DNA of 64,000 nt from QWHO01 sp039809865 (GCA_039809865.1 JBDHVW010000031.1:1-64000), one strand, 5' to 3'; numbered from the stretch's first letter, positions 52,374-61,329 are shown. The notes: generated from the letters alone by a model not told the origin. Translations and numbers: made by a program.

Positions 52374-54011
52374 ATGAGCTACGACTTCCCGGGTTTCGAT
52401 TACGCGGTCGACCGCATCCAGCGCTTTCTCAAGCCGCCCGTGAAGTTCACCCCTCCCCCGCCGAACGTCCGCTTCTTGCGGGACCAGGAGCTCAAGGTGC
52501 GCGATGGCACCATCCTGCGCTGCAACGTCTTTCTTCCCGAGGGCGAGGGAGCCTGGCCGGCCATCGTCTGCGCCCATCCCTACGGCAAGGACAACCTGCC
52601 CATCGGGAAGATCCCGTTCACCTACCGCATCATGCGCCAGTCGGGACCCTTCAGCGTGAGCCAGTGGACGGGCTGGGAGTCACCCGATCCGGCTCACTGG
52701 GTGCCCCGCGGCTACGCGGTGGTCAACTGCGACCTGCGCGGATTCTTCCGCTCCGAGGGCGAGGGCGACCTGTTCTCGGACCAGGAGGCCGAGGACTACC
52801 ACGACCTGATCGAGTGGGTCGCGCAGCAGCCCTGGTGCACTGGCAAGGTCGGGACCAACGGCGTCTCCTACCTCTGCATCAGCCAGTGGAAGATGGCCGC
52901 CCTGCGCCCGCCGCATCTCAAAGCCATGGTGGCCTGGGAGGGCCTCAGCGACCTCTACCGCGACCTGGTTCGCCCCGGCGGGGTGCGGGAGGACGGATTC
53001 AGCATCATCTGGTCCTTCGGGGTGAGCCGCCAGCCGCGCTGCCGCACGCGCCTGCGCGAGGAGGTCCTCGAGCGTGACCTGCGCGACGAGTGGTACCGGC
53101 AGTGCACGCCTGATCTGAGCAAGATCGTGACCCCGGCCCTCATCTGCGGCAGCTTCTCGGACCACAACCTGCACACGCGCGGGAGTTTCCGCGCCTTCGA
53201 CCAGATCGCGTCTGAGCAGAAGTGGCTCTACACCCACCGGGCCGGCAAATGGGCCGAGTATTACTCGCCCCAGGGACTCAAGGCCCAGGAGCAGTTCCTG
53301 GACCATTTCCTCAAGGACGGCCCGCCCCCCGAGCTTCCCCGCGTGCGCCTGGAGGTGCGCGACACCGGCGACACGGTCTACGATGTGCGCTCCGAGACGA
53401 GCTGGCCGCTCGACTCCACGCGCTGGACGAAGCTCTACCTGCGGGCCGACGGCACGCTGGGGACACAGCCAGGCACGGGCTCCCTGGCTTTGAAGAGCCG
53501 CCTCAGCTTCAGCTGGAAGCCCGAGCGCGAGGTCGAGTTGGCGGGCCCCATGAAGCTGACGGTGGAGCTCGAGGCGGAGGCGTCCGACGTGCACCTCTTC
53601 GCGGCCGTACGCAAGCTGCGCGACGGCCGGGAGATCACCTTCGAGAACTCCTACGGCTTCAACAAAGGCCCCGTCACCATCGGCATGCTGCGCGCCTCGC
53701 ATCGCAAGCTCGATGAGGCTCTTTCCAGGCCCTGGCAGCCCGTGCACACGCATGACGAGCTGCAGCCCCTGCAGCCAGGGCAAAAGGTCACGTTGGAGCT
53801 GCAGTTGCTGCCCAGCGCCACGGTGTTCTTCCCCGGCGACACGCTGCGGCTCGACCTGCAGAGCACCTGGTTCTACCTGCGCAATCCGGTTCTGGGCGCT
53901 TTTCCAGCCGGGTATCAGCCGGGTCCGGGCGGCAAGATCACGCTGCACCTGGGCGAGGCGCACCTGGTGGTGCCGTTAACCCGGGAAACCTCCGATTCCG
54001 CGAGGGCCTGA
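52374..54011 (+). CDS. CocE/NonD-family alpha/beta hydrolase (X-Pro dipeptidyl-peptidase S15 type)
   Basis: 545 residues from ATG 52374. The nucleophile Ser165 is in GVSYLC (GxSYxG-like), the catalytic His is likely in THRAGKW, and the C-terminal half is the jelly-roll domain of CocE/PepX esterases and peptidases. The oxyanion region NVFLPEGEGAWPAIVCAHPYGKD is typical of the family. No signal peptide, so a cytoplasmic esterase or amidase; substrate unknown. The upstream open frame to 52260 looks non-coding. Confidence 0.9.
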   Translation: MSYDFPGFDYAVDRIQRFLKPPVKFTPPPPNVRFLRDQELKVRDGTILRCNVFLPEGEGAWPAIVCAHPYGKDNLPIGKIPFTYRIMRQSGPFSVSQWTGWESPDPAHWVPRGYAVVNCDLRGFFRSEGEGDLFSDQEAEDYHDLIEWVAQQPWCTGKVGTNGVSYLCISQWKMAALRPPHLKAMVAWEGLSDLYRDLVRPGGVREDGFSIIWSFGVSRQPRCRTRLREEVLERDLRDEWYRQCTPDLSKIVTPALICGSFSDHNLHTRGSFRAFDQIASEQKWLYTHRAGKWAEYYSPQGLKAQEQFLDHFLKDGPPPELPRVRLEVRDTGDTVYDVRSETSWPLDSTRWTKLYLRADGTLGTQPGTGSLALKSRLSFSWKPEREVELAGPMKLTVELEAEASDVHLFAAVRKLRDGREITFENSYGFNKGPVTIGMLRASHRKLDEALSRPWQPVHTHDELQPLQPGQKVTLELQLLPSATVFFPGDTLRLDLQSTWFYLRNPVLGAFPAGYQPGPGGKITLHLGEAHLVVPLTRETSDSARA

Positions 54012-54368
54012 ATAGGCCTCTCCATAGAACACCTGGTTGAGGCGAATCTTGCCCACGATATGAGCGTTGAGCTCGGGCAGCTCCTCGGCGGGGATCCAGA
54101 TTTCCTCCGTGTTGCGACCGTCCACGACCTTTTCGGGGATGCGCCGGAGAAACTCCGCCGGCACCGTGAACGCCGTTACGAGCCCGACGTGCTCGGAGTT
54201 GAGGTCGAACGCGATCCGGTCGCGCGCGATCGCGATCGCGTATTGCTCGTTGAGCACGCAGTGGAAGTAATTCTGGTGCGGCAGACGCGGCGGAAACGCC
54301 CGCCGGTCAGCCGCCTCGATCAGGCGCCACTCCCGTAAACCGACCGGACGAAAGAGCTCCCTGTTCAG
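53976..54368 (-). CDS. ADP-ribosylation/crystallin J1 family protein (unknown function)
   Basis: About 130 residues. LFRPVGLREW, FPPRLPHQNYFHCVLNEQYA and TEEIWIPAEELPELNAHIVGKI match a small widespread protein family usually labelled ADP-ribosylation/crystallin J1, whose role is not established. No ATG, GTG or TTG precedes the conserved N-terminus in frame; a CTG at 54368 is the only plausible start, and GTG 54257 would lose a third of the protein. It overlaps the 3' end of the hydrolase gene by 36 bases on the opposite strand. Confidence 0.75.
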   Translation of the reverse strand: MNRELFRPVGLREWRLIEAADRRAFPPRLPHQNYFHCVLNEQYAIAIARDRIAFDLNSEHVGLVTAFTVPAEFLRRIPEKVVDGRNTEEIWIPAEELPELNAHIVGKIRLNQVFYGEAYSGPRGIGGFPG

Positions 54369-54432
54369 GCGACTTCACTTTCTACGCGCACGCCACCGGG
54401 CAGGTTTGACTCGAGCGACATAGGGCTCGGCT

Positions 54433-55542
54433 TCAAGACCAGCCGAAGAACTCCCGCATTCGGGTGTACCCTTCCGGATTCGCTAGAAGGTTCGCGTGAT
54501 GGCCGTAAGTACCGCCCACGCTCAGGTGCTCCACCGGCAGGCCGGGAAGCTTCAGGCTGTTCGCGGTCACGGTGCCGTCGCCCCAGACCGGGACGAGCAG
54601 TTTGCTGGGGGTCAGGGCCGACCTGGAGCCCAGGTGCAGCACCGCCTCGAACGTCTCTTGCTGGGCGGGCCAGCGGGCATTGAGAGCCTCGCGCTGGGGC
54701 GAGGTGGGGCGCAGCCAGTCCACGGCGTCGGTGTCGGCTTGCTCCATGTTCTGCCAGCGCAGCAGCCAGCTCACGTCCCAGCCCTCGCGCTCCTTCTCGA
54801 GCCCGCGGGCCACCAGGCCTGCCAGCCCGGCGCCCTGGTTGGGAGTGCCCAGCATCAGGAACTTGCCGATGTGGTGCTCGGGATGGTCGGCGGCATACTG
54901 GCGGGTCGCGATGCCACCCAGACTGTAGCTGGCAAAATCGAGCTTGTCACAGCCCGTGAGCTTGCGAATAGCGTCGACATTGGCTTTGAGCTCGGGCGCC
55001 GAGGCCGTGGGAGACATCCGGTTGCTCGTAAAAACGCTCAGGAAAACCTTCATGTCCGGGGTCGGCTTGTCCAGCGGCACCTTGCACTGCTCATCGGCAA
55101 AGAGCTGGCCGTTCTGAACGTAGCCCGTGCGTCCGCCGTTGCGCCCACCCTCGGTCAGCTTGTCGGTCAGGTCGCGGTAAAACTCGGTTTCGGAGTGCCA
55201 GCCGTGCACGAACAACACCGGGCGCTCGAGCGTCGACGAAGGCAGACCGTGCAGCTGGTTTTCGGGCGGTACCAGGCCCTGGCTGTCCTGCAGCACCATG
55301 CCCCGGTTGCGCATCACCCAGCCGACCCCGGCCGCCACCGGACCGAGGCAGAAGCTGACGCAGGCGCAGGCGGCGCAGTAGAGTCCGCTGCGTTTGACCT
55401 CGGGAAGGGGCTTTTCGGGGGCCGCGACGCCCCCGCCCCCGCTCAGAGTGACCTCGTCGGGCGCCTTCTCGAGCCCGGACGCGGCCGCGCGCGTGGGTTT
55501 CCACGCCAGGGGCATGCCGTGACCAAAGGCCTGAACCTGCAT
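54433..55542 (-). CDS. Lipase-type alpha/beta hydrolase
   Basis: 369 residues. ERPVLFVHGWHSETEFYRDL is the oxyanion strand of triacylglycerol lipases; the nucleophile elbow is ASYSLGGIATRQY (AxSxGG, Ser in the usual place with A replacing the first G). A helical region precedes a C-terminal GTYGHHANLL that may hold the His. An N-terminal hydrophobic Cys-rich stretch (SGLYCAACACVSFCLG, about 52-70) might anchor it to the membrane. It starts at ATG 55542 after TAAACT-N6. Confidence 0.85.
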   Translation of the reverse strand: MQVQAFGHGMPLAWKPTRAAASGLEKAPDEVTLSGGGGVAAPEKPLPEVKRSGLYCAACACVSFCLGPVAAGVGWVMRNRGMVLQDSQGLVPPENQLHGLPSSTLERPVLFVHGWHSETEFYRDLTDKLTEGGRNGGRTGYVQNGQLFADEQCKVPLDKPTPDMKVFLSVFTSNRMSPTASAPELKANVDAIRKLTGCDKLDFASYSLGGIATRQYAADHPEHHIGKFLMLGTPNQGAGLAGLVARGLEKEREGWDVSWLLRWQNMEQADTDAVDWLRPTSPQREALNARWPAQQETFEAVLHLGSRSALTPSKLLVPVWGDGTVTANSLKLPGLPVEHLSVGGTYGHHANLLANPEGYTRMREFFGWS

Positions 55543-55548
55543 GGTCAG

Positions 55549-55573
55549 AGTTTACCGCACCGGGATGAAAAAG
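55549..55573 (-). promoter_or_regulatory. CTTTTTCAT-N10-TAAACT promoter of the lipase gene
   Basis: On the minus strand CTTTTTCAT (55565-55573), ten bases, TAAACT (55549-55554), six bases, then ATG 55542. Same as at 38424-38448. Confidence 0.55.
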
Positions 55574-55605
55574 TTAAGAAACGCCCTCTCTCGAAGGGTC
55601 GGCGG

Positions 55606-56079
55606 GTGAAGAGCCTGCTGGTCCGCTACCTGGTGATCGCCAAGGTGCTTGTCCCCATCCTGTTCAATCTGCCGATCAACCTGGCCATCGGGGTGCTGGT
55701 CTACCGGCAGGCGACGGTGCCGACCTGGTCCCTGGACGGGGCCGTGGTGGACTCGCTCTGCACCTGCTACCTGCTGCCGCTCCTCACCTGTCTGCTGGAT
55801 ACGCCCACGGTCCGCTGGAGCGTGCGGCGGGGCCTCCTGCCGCGGCTGCCCCTGACCGGTTGGAAGCGCTGGTTCCGGGGGGCGCTCTGGTGGCGCTCGA
55901 GCAAGTTCGGGGTGGCCACGCTGTTGCTGCTGGGAGGGCCGGTGCTGGGCGCCTACGCCGGACTGGCGGGAGACGCCATTCCAAGAACGGATTTCCTGGT
56001 GCTCAAAGTGGTGTTCGCCGTCCTGCTGGGGATGCTGGTCACCCCTCTGACAGCGCTGGTGGCGATGACCGATGAGTAA
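55606..56079 (+). CDS. Four-helix membrane protein of unknown function
   Basis: 157 residues: GTG 55606 with GAAGGG about 8 bases upstream; about four hydrophobic segments beginning YLVIAKVLVPILFNLPINLAIGVLVY and ending VFAVLLGMLVTPLTALVAM. A charged cytoplasmic loop (RWFRGALWWRSSK) separates them. It is divergent from the lipase gene by 63 bases. The end overlaps the next gene by 8 bases. Not recognised. Confidence 0.72.
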   Translation: MKSLLVRYLVIAKVLVPILFNLPINLAIGVLVYRQATVPTWSLDGAVVDSLCTCYLLPLLTCLLDTPTVRWSVRRGLLPRLPLTGWKRWFRGALWWRSSKFGVATLLLLGGPVLGAYAGLAGDAIPRTDFLVLKVVFAVLLGMLVTPLTALVAMTDE

Positions 56080-57142
56080 GACCTTCGAGGAGCTGATGCG
56101 CTCGGGCTACGAGAGCGTGGGGCTCGAGCAAGGCTCCCCGTTCCGCCTGCCCCTCTGGCTGCGCCGCATTCTGGCGTTTTACGCCTCCCTGCATCCCTGG
56201 TGCATGGCTCTCACGCTCTGGCTGCTGCACCAGGGCTTCGGTTGGGGCGGCTATTTCTATCCCAACCAGGCGGCCCGCGACTGGTGCAGGATCGCCCGCG
56301 AGTACACCCTGGCCCAGGGAAAGGAGCTGGCCGACGCCATGCGGGGTCTGGACCGCCATCGCCTGTTTCTCGAGGGAGCCCGGACCCACGCCCGCAACTG
56401 CTCGGAGTCGATGTTCATGCGCTCGGGCTATCTGGACTTCTTCTTTCGCAGCGTCCCCCTGCCCCGGACCGAGACCAGCGACCCGCACCAGCGCCCCTAC
56501 TACCTGGTGCCGGGCATCCCGTCGCACCGTTACTACGCCAGGGAGCAGTTCGTCTGGGCTCGGGCTCTGGAGGAGACCTACGCCACGATTCGGGCCGAGT
56601 TGGAAGAGCTCTTGCGCGACCCGAGCGGCTTTGGCAACTACCGCTCCGAGTTCAACCAGATGGTTTCGGGCTGGAACACCTACGCGCTCTGGGTCTACGG
56701 CCAGCGGAACGAGCAAAACGCGGCCCGCTGCCCAAAGACAATCCGGCTGCTGGAGTCGCTCCCCGGCTTCGAAAGCGGAGAGTGGGCCCTGTTCTCCTCG
56801 CTCAACCCCAAATGCCGCATCACGGCCCACGTGGGGCCGATGAACGGCATCTTGCGGGGCCACCTGGCGATGCTCGTGCCCGAAGGCTGCGGGCTTCGGG
56901 TCGGCGGTGAGGACACGACCTGGCGCGAGGGCGAGGTGCTGGTCTTCGACGACTCGTTCGTGCACGAGGTCTGGAACCTCAGCGAGCGGGTCCGGATCGT
57001 GCTGTTCTTGAACTTCTGGCATCCCTGCCTGGGGCCGTCCGAGCGCGAGGCTTTGAGCCAGCTCCGGCAGGCTTACCACAACGACCCGATGGGACGCCAC
57101 TGGCGGGAGCATCAGGAACGCCCCTCCCCGGCGACCCTTTAG
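56072..57142 (+). CDS. Aspartyl/asparaginyl beta-hydroxylase family protein
   Basis: 356 residues. The C-terminal 130 residues form an Asp_Arg_Hydrox domain: H253 in RITAHVGPMNGILRGHLAML, the following RGHL, and VFDDSFVHEVWN with H298 for Fe(II), plus the 2-oxoglutarate Arg in RVRIVLFL. The N-terminus includes a hydrophobic segment (YASLHPWCMALTLWLLHQG) that may anchor it to the membrane, as in mammalian AspH and LpxO. LpxO hydroxylates lipid A, so a lipid or peptide substrate is possible. Start ATG 56072 overlaps the upstream gene. Confidence 0.88.
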   Translation: MSKTFEELMRSGYESVGLEQGSPFRLPLWLRRILAFYASLHPWCMALTLWLLHQGFGWGGYFYPNQAARDWCRIAREYTLAQGKELADAMRGLDRHRLFLEGARTHARNCSESMFMRSGYLDFFFRSVPLPRTETSDPHQRPYYLVPGIPSHRYYAREQFVWARALEETYATIRAELEELLRDPSGFGNYRSEFNQMVSGWNTYALWVYGQRNEQNAARCPKTIRLLESLPGFESGEWALFSSLNPKCRITAHVGPMNGILRGHLAMLVPEGCGLRVGGEDTTWREGEVLVFDDSFVHEVWNLSERVRIVLFLNFWHPCLGPSEREALSQLRQAYHNDPMGRHWREHQERPSPATL

Positions 57143-57145
57143 AGC

Positions 57146-57832
57146 TTACTCCCCGTATTTGGGCGGCGCCGGAAGCCGGCTCCGCTGCGGCGGCGCGGGG
57201 TCTGGCTCGCGATCCTTCGGAGGGCGAGGCTTCTCGCTGCGCTCCCGCTTGGGAACGGGCTCGTCGATGACTTTCCGGGCGACCGAAGGCTGCTCTCCCG
57301 AGGGGACGCGCTCCCCCGGGCGCACCACGTTGCCCTCAGCCGGATGCTCCCTGGGCTGAGCGTCGCAGCGCACGCCCAGCTCGGCGCCCACGAGGCGCGC
57401 CAGCTCCACCGCGTAGTCCTCGTTGTAGAAGGGTCCGAACAGCCGGAACTCGCCAAACTGAACCCAGTATTTGTCCTGGACGTCCTCGGCATGGGGGTCG
57501 GTGCCGTCGTCGAAAATCTTGACCGCGAGGCCGAAAAACTTGACGACCGGGTGGCCGCTGGTCCACAGGTAGACCCAGACGGTGCCCACCTGATCGAACT
57601 CCAGCCACCGGTGCACGCGCTGACGAAGGCCCGAGCGCTTCTTGACCCAGCTGACCCCGTGCATGAGCTTGCGGTCCTTGGTGAAGAGCCCGACCTCTTC
57701 GGCGTAGGCCCCGACCGGATCATCGCCTCGGCCGAGCAAGCCCCAGTCGGTGGGCGCGGCCAGCGGGGTCCGTCGCTCCAAGAGCCGGCGTTTGGCCTCG
57801 TCGAAGCGATTTCGGTCTCCTGTGCCGTACAT
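57146..57832 (-). CDS. Protein of unknown function with Pro/Arg/Glu-rich tail
   Basis: 228 residues. The N-terminal 160 are a compact alpha/beta domain with Trp/Tyr-rich strands (VGTVWVYLWTSGHPVVKFFG; VQFGEFRLFGPFYNEDYAV). The C-terminal 70 are charged and proline-rich, probably disordered (PPKDREPDPAPPQRSRL). No signal peptide. Convergent with the hydroxylase gene, 3 bases between stops. Not recognised. Confidence 0.68.
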   Translation of the reverse strand: MYGTGDRNRFDEAKRRLLERRTPLAAPTDWGLLGRGDDPVGAYAEEVGLFTKDRKLMHGVSWVKKRSGLRQRVHRWLEFDQVGTVWVYLWTSGHPVVKFFGLAVKIFDDGTDPHAEDVQDKYWVQFGEFRLFGPFYNEDYAVELARLVGAELGVRCDAQPREHPAEGNVVRPGERVPSGEQPSVARKVIDEPVPKRERSEKPRPPKDREPDPAPPQRSRLPAPPKYGE

Positions 57833-57996
57833 CTCAGGGCGGGATTCGGCGGTCTGGGGGCGGCCGTCCTTCGAACCGTTTAGCCTTCTTTCGTAAGGCT
57901 TCGGGTCGCCATTGTCCTGGACTCTTAGAACCAGGCCCTCCGAGGCGGTAAGGGACCGAAGGATCCCGGTGTGGCCTGTCCGAACGCTGCTGGCTT

Positions 57997-59658
57997 ATGA
58001 AAAAGCTCTTGCCTACAATCGTTCTTGCCGGCCTGCTGTTTAGCTGCTCGGGGTCGGATGACTACTCGCTCGGCTCGGGGGCCGTGCCTTCGGACGGGAC
58101 CGGAGGCACACTGGACAACGGAGGAGGCGAATTTGGCGGCGGCACGGGCGGCGCGTTCGACGTCGTCCCCGCCGAGACGCGCGGCCTCGCAACTTACACG
58201 TTCATCCCGCCCCGCAGCCGGCCCAACGGCGAAAACTCTTTCCTGGCCTTCAACGAGGCCACCGAGCGACCGATCCGCAAGGCGCGCGTCGCGTTGCTCG
58301 ACGAGTCCGACGTGGTGCAGTCCGAGACCGTGACCGCGGATGACGGCTCCTTCGTGCTCCCCAATCCGAACCTCGTCCCGCGCGTCAAGGTGCGCGTCTA
58401 CTCGCAGACAGGCGGCGAGGGGAACCAGCGGGTGCGGGTGCAGGACAACACCAACGGGGGCATCCTTTACGCCGCCGACAGCCCGGTGACGGACGTGCGC
58501 GTCGACCCCAGCATCGAGCTGCGGCTGGCCAGCGGCTACGACCCGGTGGGCAACATCACCATCCGCCAGCGTCCTTCGGCTCCGTTCGCGGTGCTGGACT
58601 CCATCTTGCTGGTGGCCGAGGCCTTCAACGAAGACCCCGCCAGTCTGCCGGAGGTCAAGGTCAACTGGAGCATCAACAACTCCAGCGCCGAGGGCCGCAC
58701 CGACCGCGGAGCCATCAGCACCAGCCACTATGACTCCGGGCCGAACGCCCTGTTCATCCTGGGCAAGGCCAACAACGACACCGACGAATATGATTGGCAC
58801 GTGATGGTGCACGAGTTTGGCCACTGGTACCAGGCCAACGCCGGCCGCTCGGACGGCATCGGGGGAACGCACGGCGCCGGGGATATCAAGGATCCGCGCC
58901 TGGCCTTCGGAGAGGGCTACGGCAACGCGCTGGGCGGCATCGTGCTGCACGACTCGGTCTACAAGGACACCAGCGGCAACAAGTCCAGCATGGGCATCAA
59001 TGACGACCTCGAGCGCAACAACGAGAGCGACTCCGCCACCCGAGGCTGGTACTCCGAGTCGACCGTGGCCTACATGATTTACGACATGTTCGACCCCATC
59101 AATCCGCAGGAGGCTTCCGGCTTCAACGACCAGATCGAGCTGCCGTTCTCGGTGCTGCGCGATGGCCTGCAGTATCAGAAAGCCGCACCCGCGCTGACGA
59201 CCATCTTCTCGTTCCTCGAGGGGGTCGCTCCGCGCATCGAGCCGCAGGCCCTGCAGTCCTTGCTGGCCTTCCACACCCGCAATGCCGACTTTGGCATCAA
59301 CGCCACCGACCAGTGGGCCGCGGCCGAGACCCACGACGCGGGTATGGACAGCTTGCCGCTGTATCGCGACGGCAACGGCCTGATCAATGCGGGGCCCCAG
59401 CCCCTCAGCGTGTCCGGCGAGAACGGCAACGAGCTGGATTCTTACAAATACTACCGCCTGACGGGCAACGGACAGCGCATTCGCGTGCGTGTGGCCAGTG
59501 CCGAGGGGGGCGTCGAGGTCTTCGAGAACGGCAAGATGATCCGTCCAGGCGCGCAGGCCGTCGCCTTCCCCAGCATCGCCGGAGCCACCTATATCCTGGT
59601 GGTGGGACTGGCTGATGCGGGAAATCTCAATACCACGTTCACGGTGAGCAGCCCATGA
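57997..59658 (+). CDS. Lipoprotein metalloprotease (HEFGH)
   Basis: 553 residues. The signal ends LAGLLFSC with a lipobox Cys, then a Gly-rich linker. About 65-150 is a carboxypeptidase-regulatory-like beta domain (RKARVALLDESDVVQSETV). Catalysis: HEFGHW (H272, E273, H276) and FGEGYGN (E306), the gluzincin layout. The C-terminal domain is beta-rich. Probably a surface protease acting on proteins or peptidoglycan-linked peptides; substrate unknown. The 164 bases upstream hold no gene. Confidence 0.87.
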   Translation: MKKLLPTIVLAGLLFSCSGSDDYSLGSGAVPSDGTGGTLDNGGGEFGGGTGGAFDVVPAETRGLATYTFIPPRSRPNGENSFLAFNEATERPIRKARVALLDESDVVQSETVTADDGSFVLPNPNLVPRVKVRVYSQTGGEGNQRVRVQDNTNGGILYAADSPVTDVRVDPSIELRLASGYDPVGNITIRQRPSAPFAVLDSILLVAEAFNEDPASLPEVKVNWSINNSSAEGRTDRGAISTSHYDSGPNALFILGKANNDTDEYDWHVMVHEFGHWYQANAGRSDGIGGTHGAGDIKDPRLAFGEGYGNALGGIVLHDSVYKDTSGNKSSMGINDDLERNNESDSATRGWYSESTVAYMIYDMFDPINPQEASGFNDQIELPFSVLRDGLQYQKAAPALTTIFSFLEGVAPRIEPQALQSLLAFHTRNADFGINATDQWAAAETHDAGMDSLPLYRDGNGLINAGPQPLSVSGENGNELDSYKYYRLTGNGQRIRVRVASAEGGVEVFENGKMIRPGAQAVAFPSIAGATYILVVGLADAGNLNTTFTVSSP

Positions 59659-59666
59659 GAGGTAAG

Positions 59667-60083
59667 ATGAAGCGAATTCTTTGGATGATCCTGTTGTTAG
59701 CCGTACCGGTGCTGGCGGGGACCACTCGCCTGCCGGTCAAGGTCACCTGCGAGACGAAGGGCTCGAGCTCGACCGTGAAGGTCAAGTTCTTGAGTGCCGC
59801 CCGCGATGTGACCATCGCGACCAACGCCCTGGACGAGCTCGAGCTGCAAGAGACGGCCCCCATCACGCGCACACAGGTCGCGGCTGGCGAGACCATCACC
59901 TACGAGGTGCAGCACCACGTCGGAGAGGGACCCGCCGGCCTGAATGTCAGCGTGCGGGGGCGCTTCAACGGCCCGCGGGTGCTGGTGGGGGCGTATGCCT
60001 TCATCTTGCAGGACGAGGCTCCGGCGGTGCGCTCCACCGACTCGAAGGGCCGCGAGGTCCTGGTCGTGCCCACCGGACGCTGA
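59667..60083 (+). CDS. Small exported protein downstream of the metalloprotease
   Basis: 138 residues from ATG 59667, preceded by GAGAGG with 4-5 base spacing (ATG 59655 is also in frame and overlaps the upstream stop). Signal peptide KRILWMILLLAVPVLAG, then a beta-rich domain (VKVTCETKGSSSTVKVKFL) of Ig-like or CARDB-like appearance. Probably secreted together with the metalloprotease as its substrate, inhibitor or partner. Function not known. Confidence 0.72.
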   Translation: MKRILWMILLLAVPVLAGTTRLPVKVTCETKGSSSTVKVKFLSAARDVTIATNALDELELQETAPITRTQVAAGETITYEVQHHVGEGPAGLNVSVRGRFNGPRVLVGAYAFILQDEAPAVRSTDSKGREVLVVPTGR

Positions 60084-60174
60084 GACTGCCAAGGGCGCCC
60101 TGTCCGCATGGCTGCCACCGACAGCCTCGAGGATGGGGTGACGCCGCTGGACGACAGCCGCCCTGAAGCCAGGT

Positions 60175-60258
60175 TGGTGCGGGAACCGGGACTCGAACCC
60201 GGACGGTTTTACCCGGGGGATTTTAAGTCCCCTGCGTCTGCCATTTCGCCATTCCCGC
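60175..60258 (-). tRNA. trnL: tRNA-Leu (anticodon UAA)
   Basis: On the minus strand GCGGGAA (60252-60258) pairs with TTCCCGC (60179-60185); the D arm GCGAAATGGCAGACGC, anticodon stem GGGGA with loop CTTAAAA (UAA), a long variable arm typical of class II Leu tRNA, and T arm CCGGG-TTCGAGT-CCCGG are all present. The CCA end is encoded (60175-60177). Confidence 0.95.
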
Positions 60259-60268
60259 GCGAGGGGAC

Positions 60269-60274
60269 AGTATA
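60269..60274 (-). promoter_or_regulatory. -10 box of the tRNA-Leu gene
   Basis: TATACT on the minus strand, 10 bases upstream of the tRNA 5' end. No good -35 at 17 bases (GGATCA), so confidence is modest. Confidence 0.5.
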
Positions 60275-60424
60275 GCACGACGTACAGCAGATGATCCTCC
60301 CTGGGACAAAAATAGAACAAGTATGCGCGGTCGGCGACAGCGACGGCGCGTTGAGAGAATCAGGGCGCCGATTGATGTCGTCAGCTCCACTTCCGTCAAG
60401 CCTTGCCATCCTTTAGCTTTGGGC

Positions 60425-60772
60425 TCAGGGGAGGAACACCCCCGTCGTGACTCCCGGTTCTACCCTAAGCATCCCAGTGGCATGGTGAAGCAATACAGCA
60501 TCGTTAATCCCGCCATAGCAGATAACCCATATTTCCGGGGACGCCAATGCCGAAAACAACTCGACCGTCACAAACCAGTCCGGAAAGCCAAGTGCTGGGT
60601 CTTTCGTCAAGAATTCAATAATTTTCTCTTTAATAGTTAGCACATTGTTGCCAGAATTAGAATCCCGATTGTCATCACTGGCTTCAACGCGAATCCAACG
60701 AGCGGCCGGGTCATTCTGAACGCCAATCGACGCAGACCCACGAACGCGCAATTTGAACGAAAAGTTAGGCAT
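60425..60772 (-). CDS. Orphan protein, AT-richer than its neighbours
   Basis: 115 residues starting at ATG 60772 with a perfect AAGGAGG seven bases upstream. It opens PNFSFKLRVRGSASIGV and includes IKEKIIEFLTKDPALGFPDW; no signal or membrane segment. Codon third positions contain much more A/T than the flanking S1 and FtsB genes, and it lies beside a tRNA gene, which suggests recent acquisition. It is not recognised. The open frame runs upstream to 61057 but that part is not coding. Confidence 0.65.
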   Translation of the reverse strand: MPNFSFKLRVRGSASIGVQNDPAARWIRVEASDDNRDSNSGNNVLTIKEKIIEFLTKDPALGFPDWFVTVELFSALASPEIWVICYGGINDAVLLHHATGMLRVEPGVTTGVFLP

Positions 60773-60899
60773 TGTTCGCCTCCTTACCTGGATTCCACAT
60801 ACTGCAAAAAGATTTGCAATAAGCGAGAAAGCTAACCCCCGCATTTCGCTTTCCCAGGTCAAGATGCCTGTCGACCGCGCAGAGGATTGGCCGACCACA

Positions 60900-61310
60900 T
60901 CACCTCCCCCGGCTCTTGCCCCGCTTGCCCTCGGTGTGGCGCTTGACGTCGAGCTGGCGCTCGTCGGAGTCTCGCTTCCAGCGCTGCAACATATCCTCGA
61001 ACTGGGGATTGCCCGAATCGTCCTTCTCCCCGCGCGGCCTGGCGCGCTTGTTGCCACGGAACTGAGGCGGATCGGGGTTGTCCACCTGCTTGATCGAGAG
61101 GTCGTACTTGCCCTTCTCGTTGAAATTCAAAATCTTGACGCGAATCTTTGCGCGCTCTTGCACGTGCTGGCGAACGTCGGTCACGTAGGTGTTGGCCACC
61201 TCGGAGATGTGAACCAGCCCGGTGTTTCCCTCGGGGAGCTCGACGAACGCTCCGAAGCTGGTGATTCCCGTCACCGTGCCTTCCACGACCGAACCGACCT
61301 CGAGTGGCAT
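60900..61310 (-). CDS. S1 RNA-binding domain protein (YabR/GSP13-like)
   Basis: 136 residues. The S1 OB-fold is residues 1-75 (EGTVTGITSFGAFVEL, GLVHISEV, VKILNFNEKGKYDLSIKQ). The C-terminus is basic and Gly/Arg-rich (GKRGKSRGR). Such proteins associate with ribosomes or mRNA. Located after the FtsB/DivIC gene (19 bases apart), the order seen in many Firmicutes-like genomes (divIC then S1). Confidence 0.88.
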   Translation of the reverse strand: MPLEVGSVVEGTVTGITSFGAFVELPEGNTGLVHISEVANTYVTDVRQHVQERAKIRVKILNFNEKGKYDLSIKQVDNPDPPQFRGNKRARPRGEKDDSGNPQFEDMLQRWKRDSDERQLDVKRHTEGKRGKSRGR

Positions 61311-61329
61311 GAACTCGATTATAGCGCCA

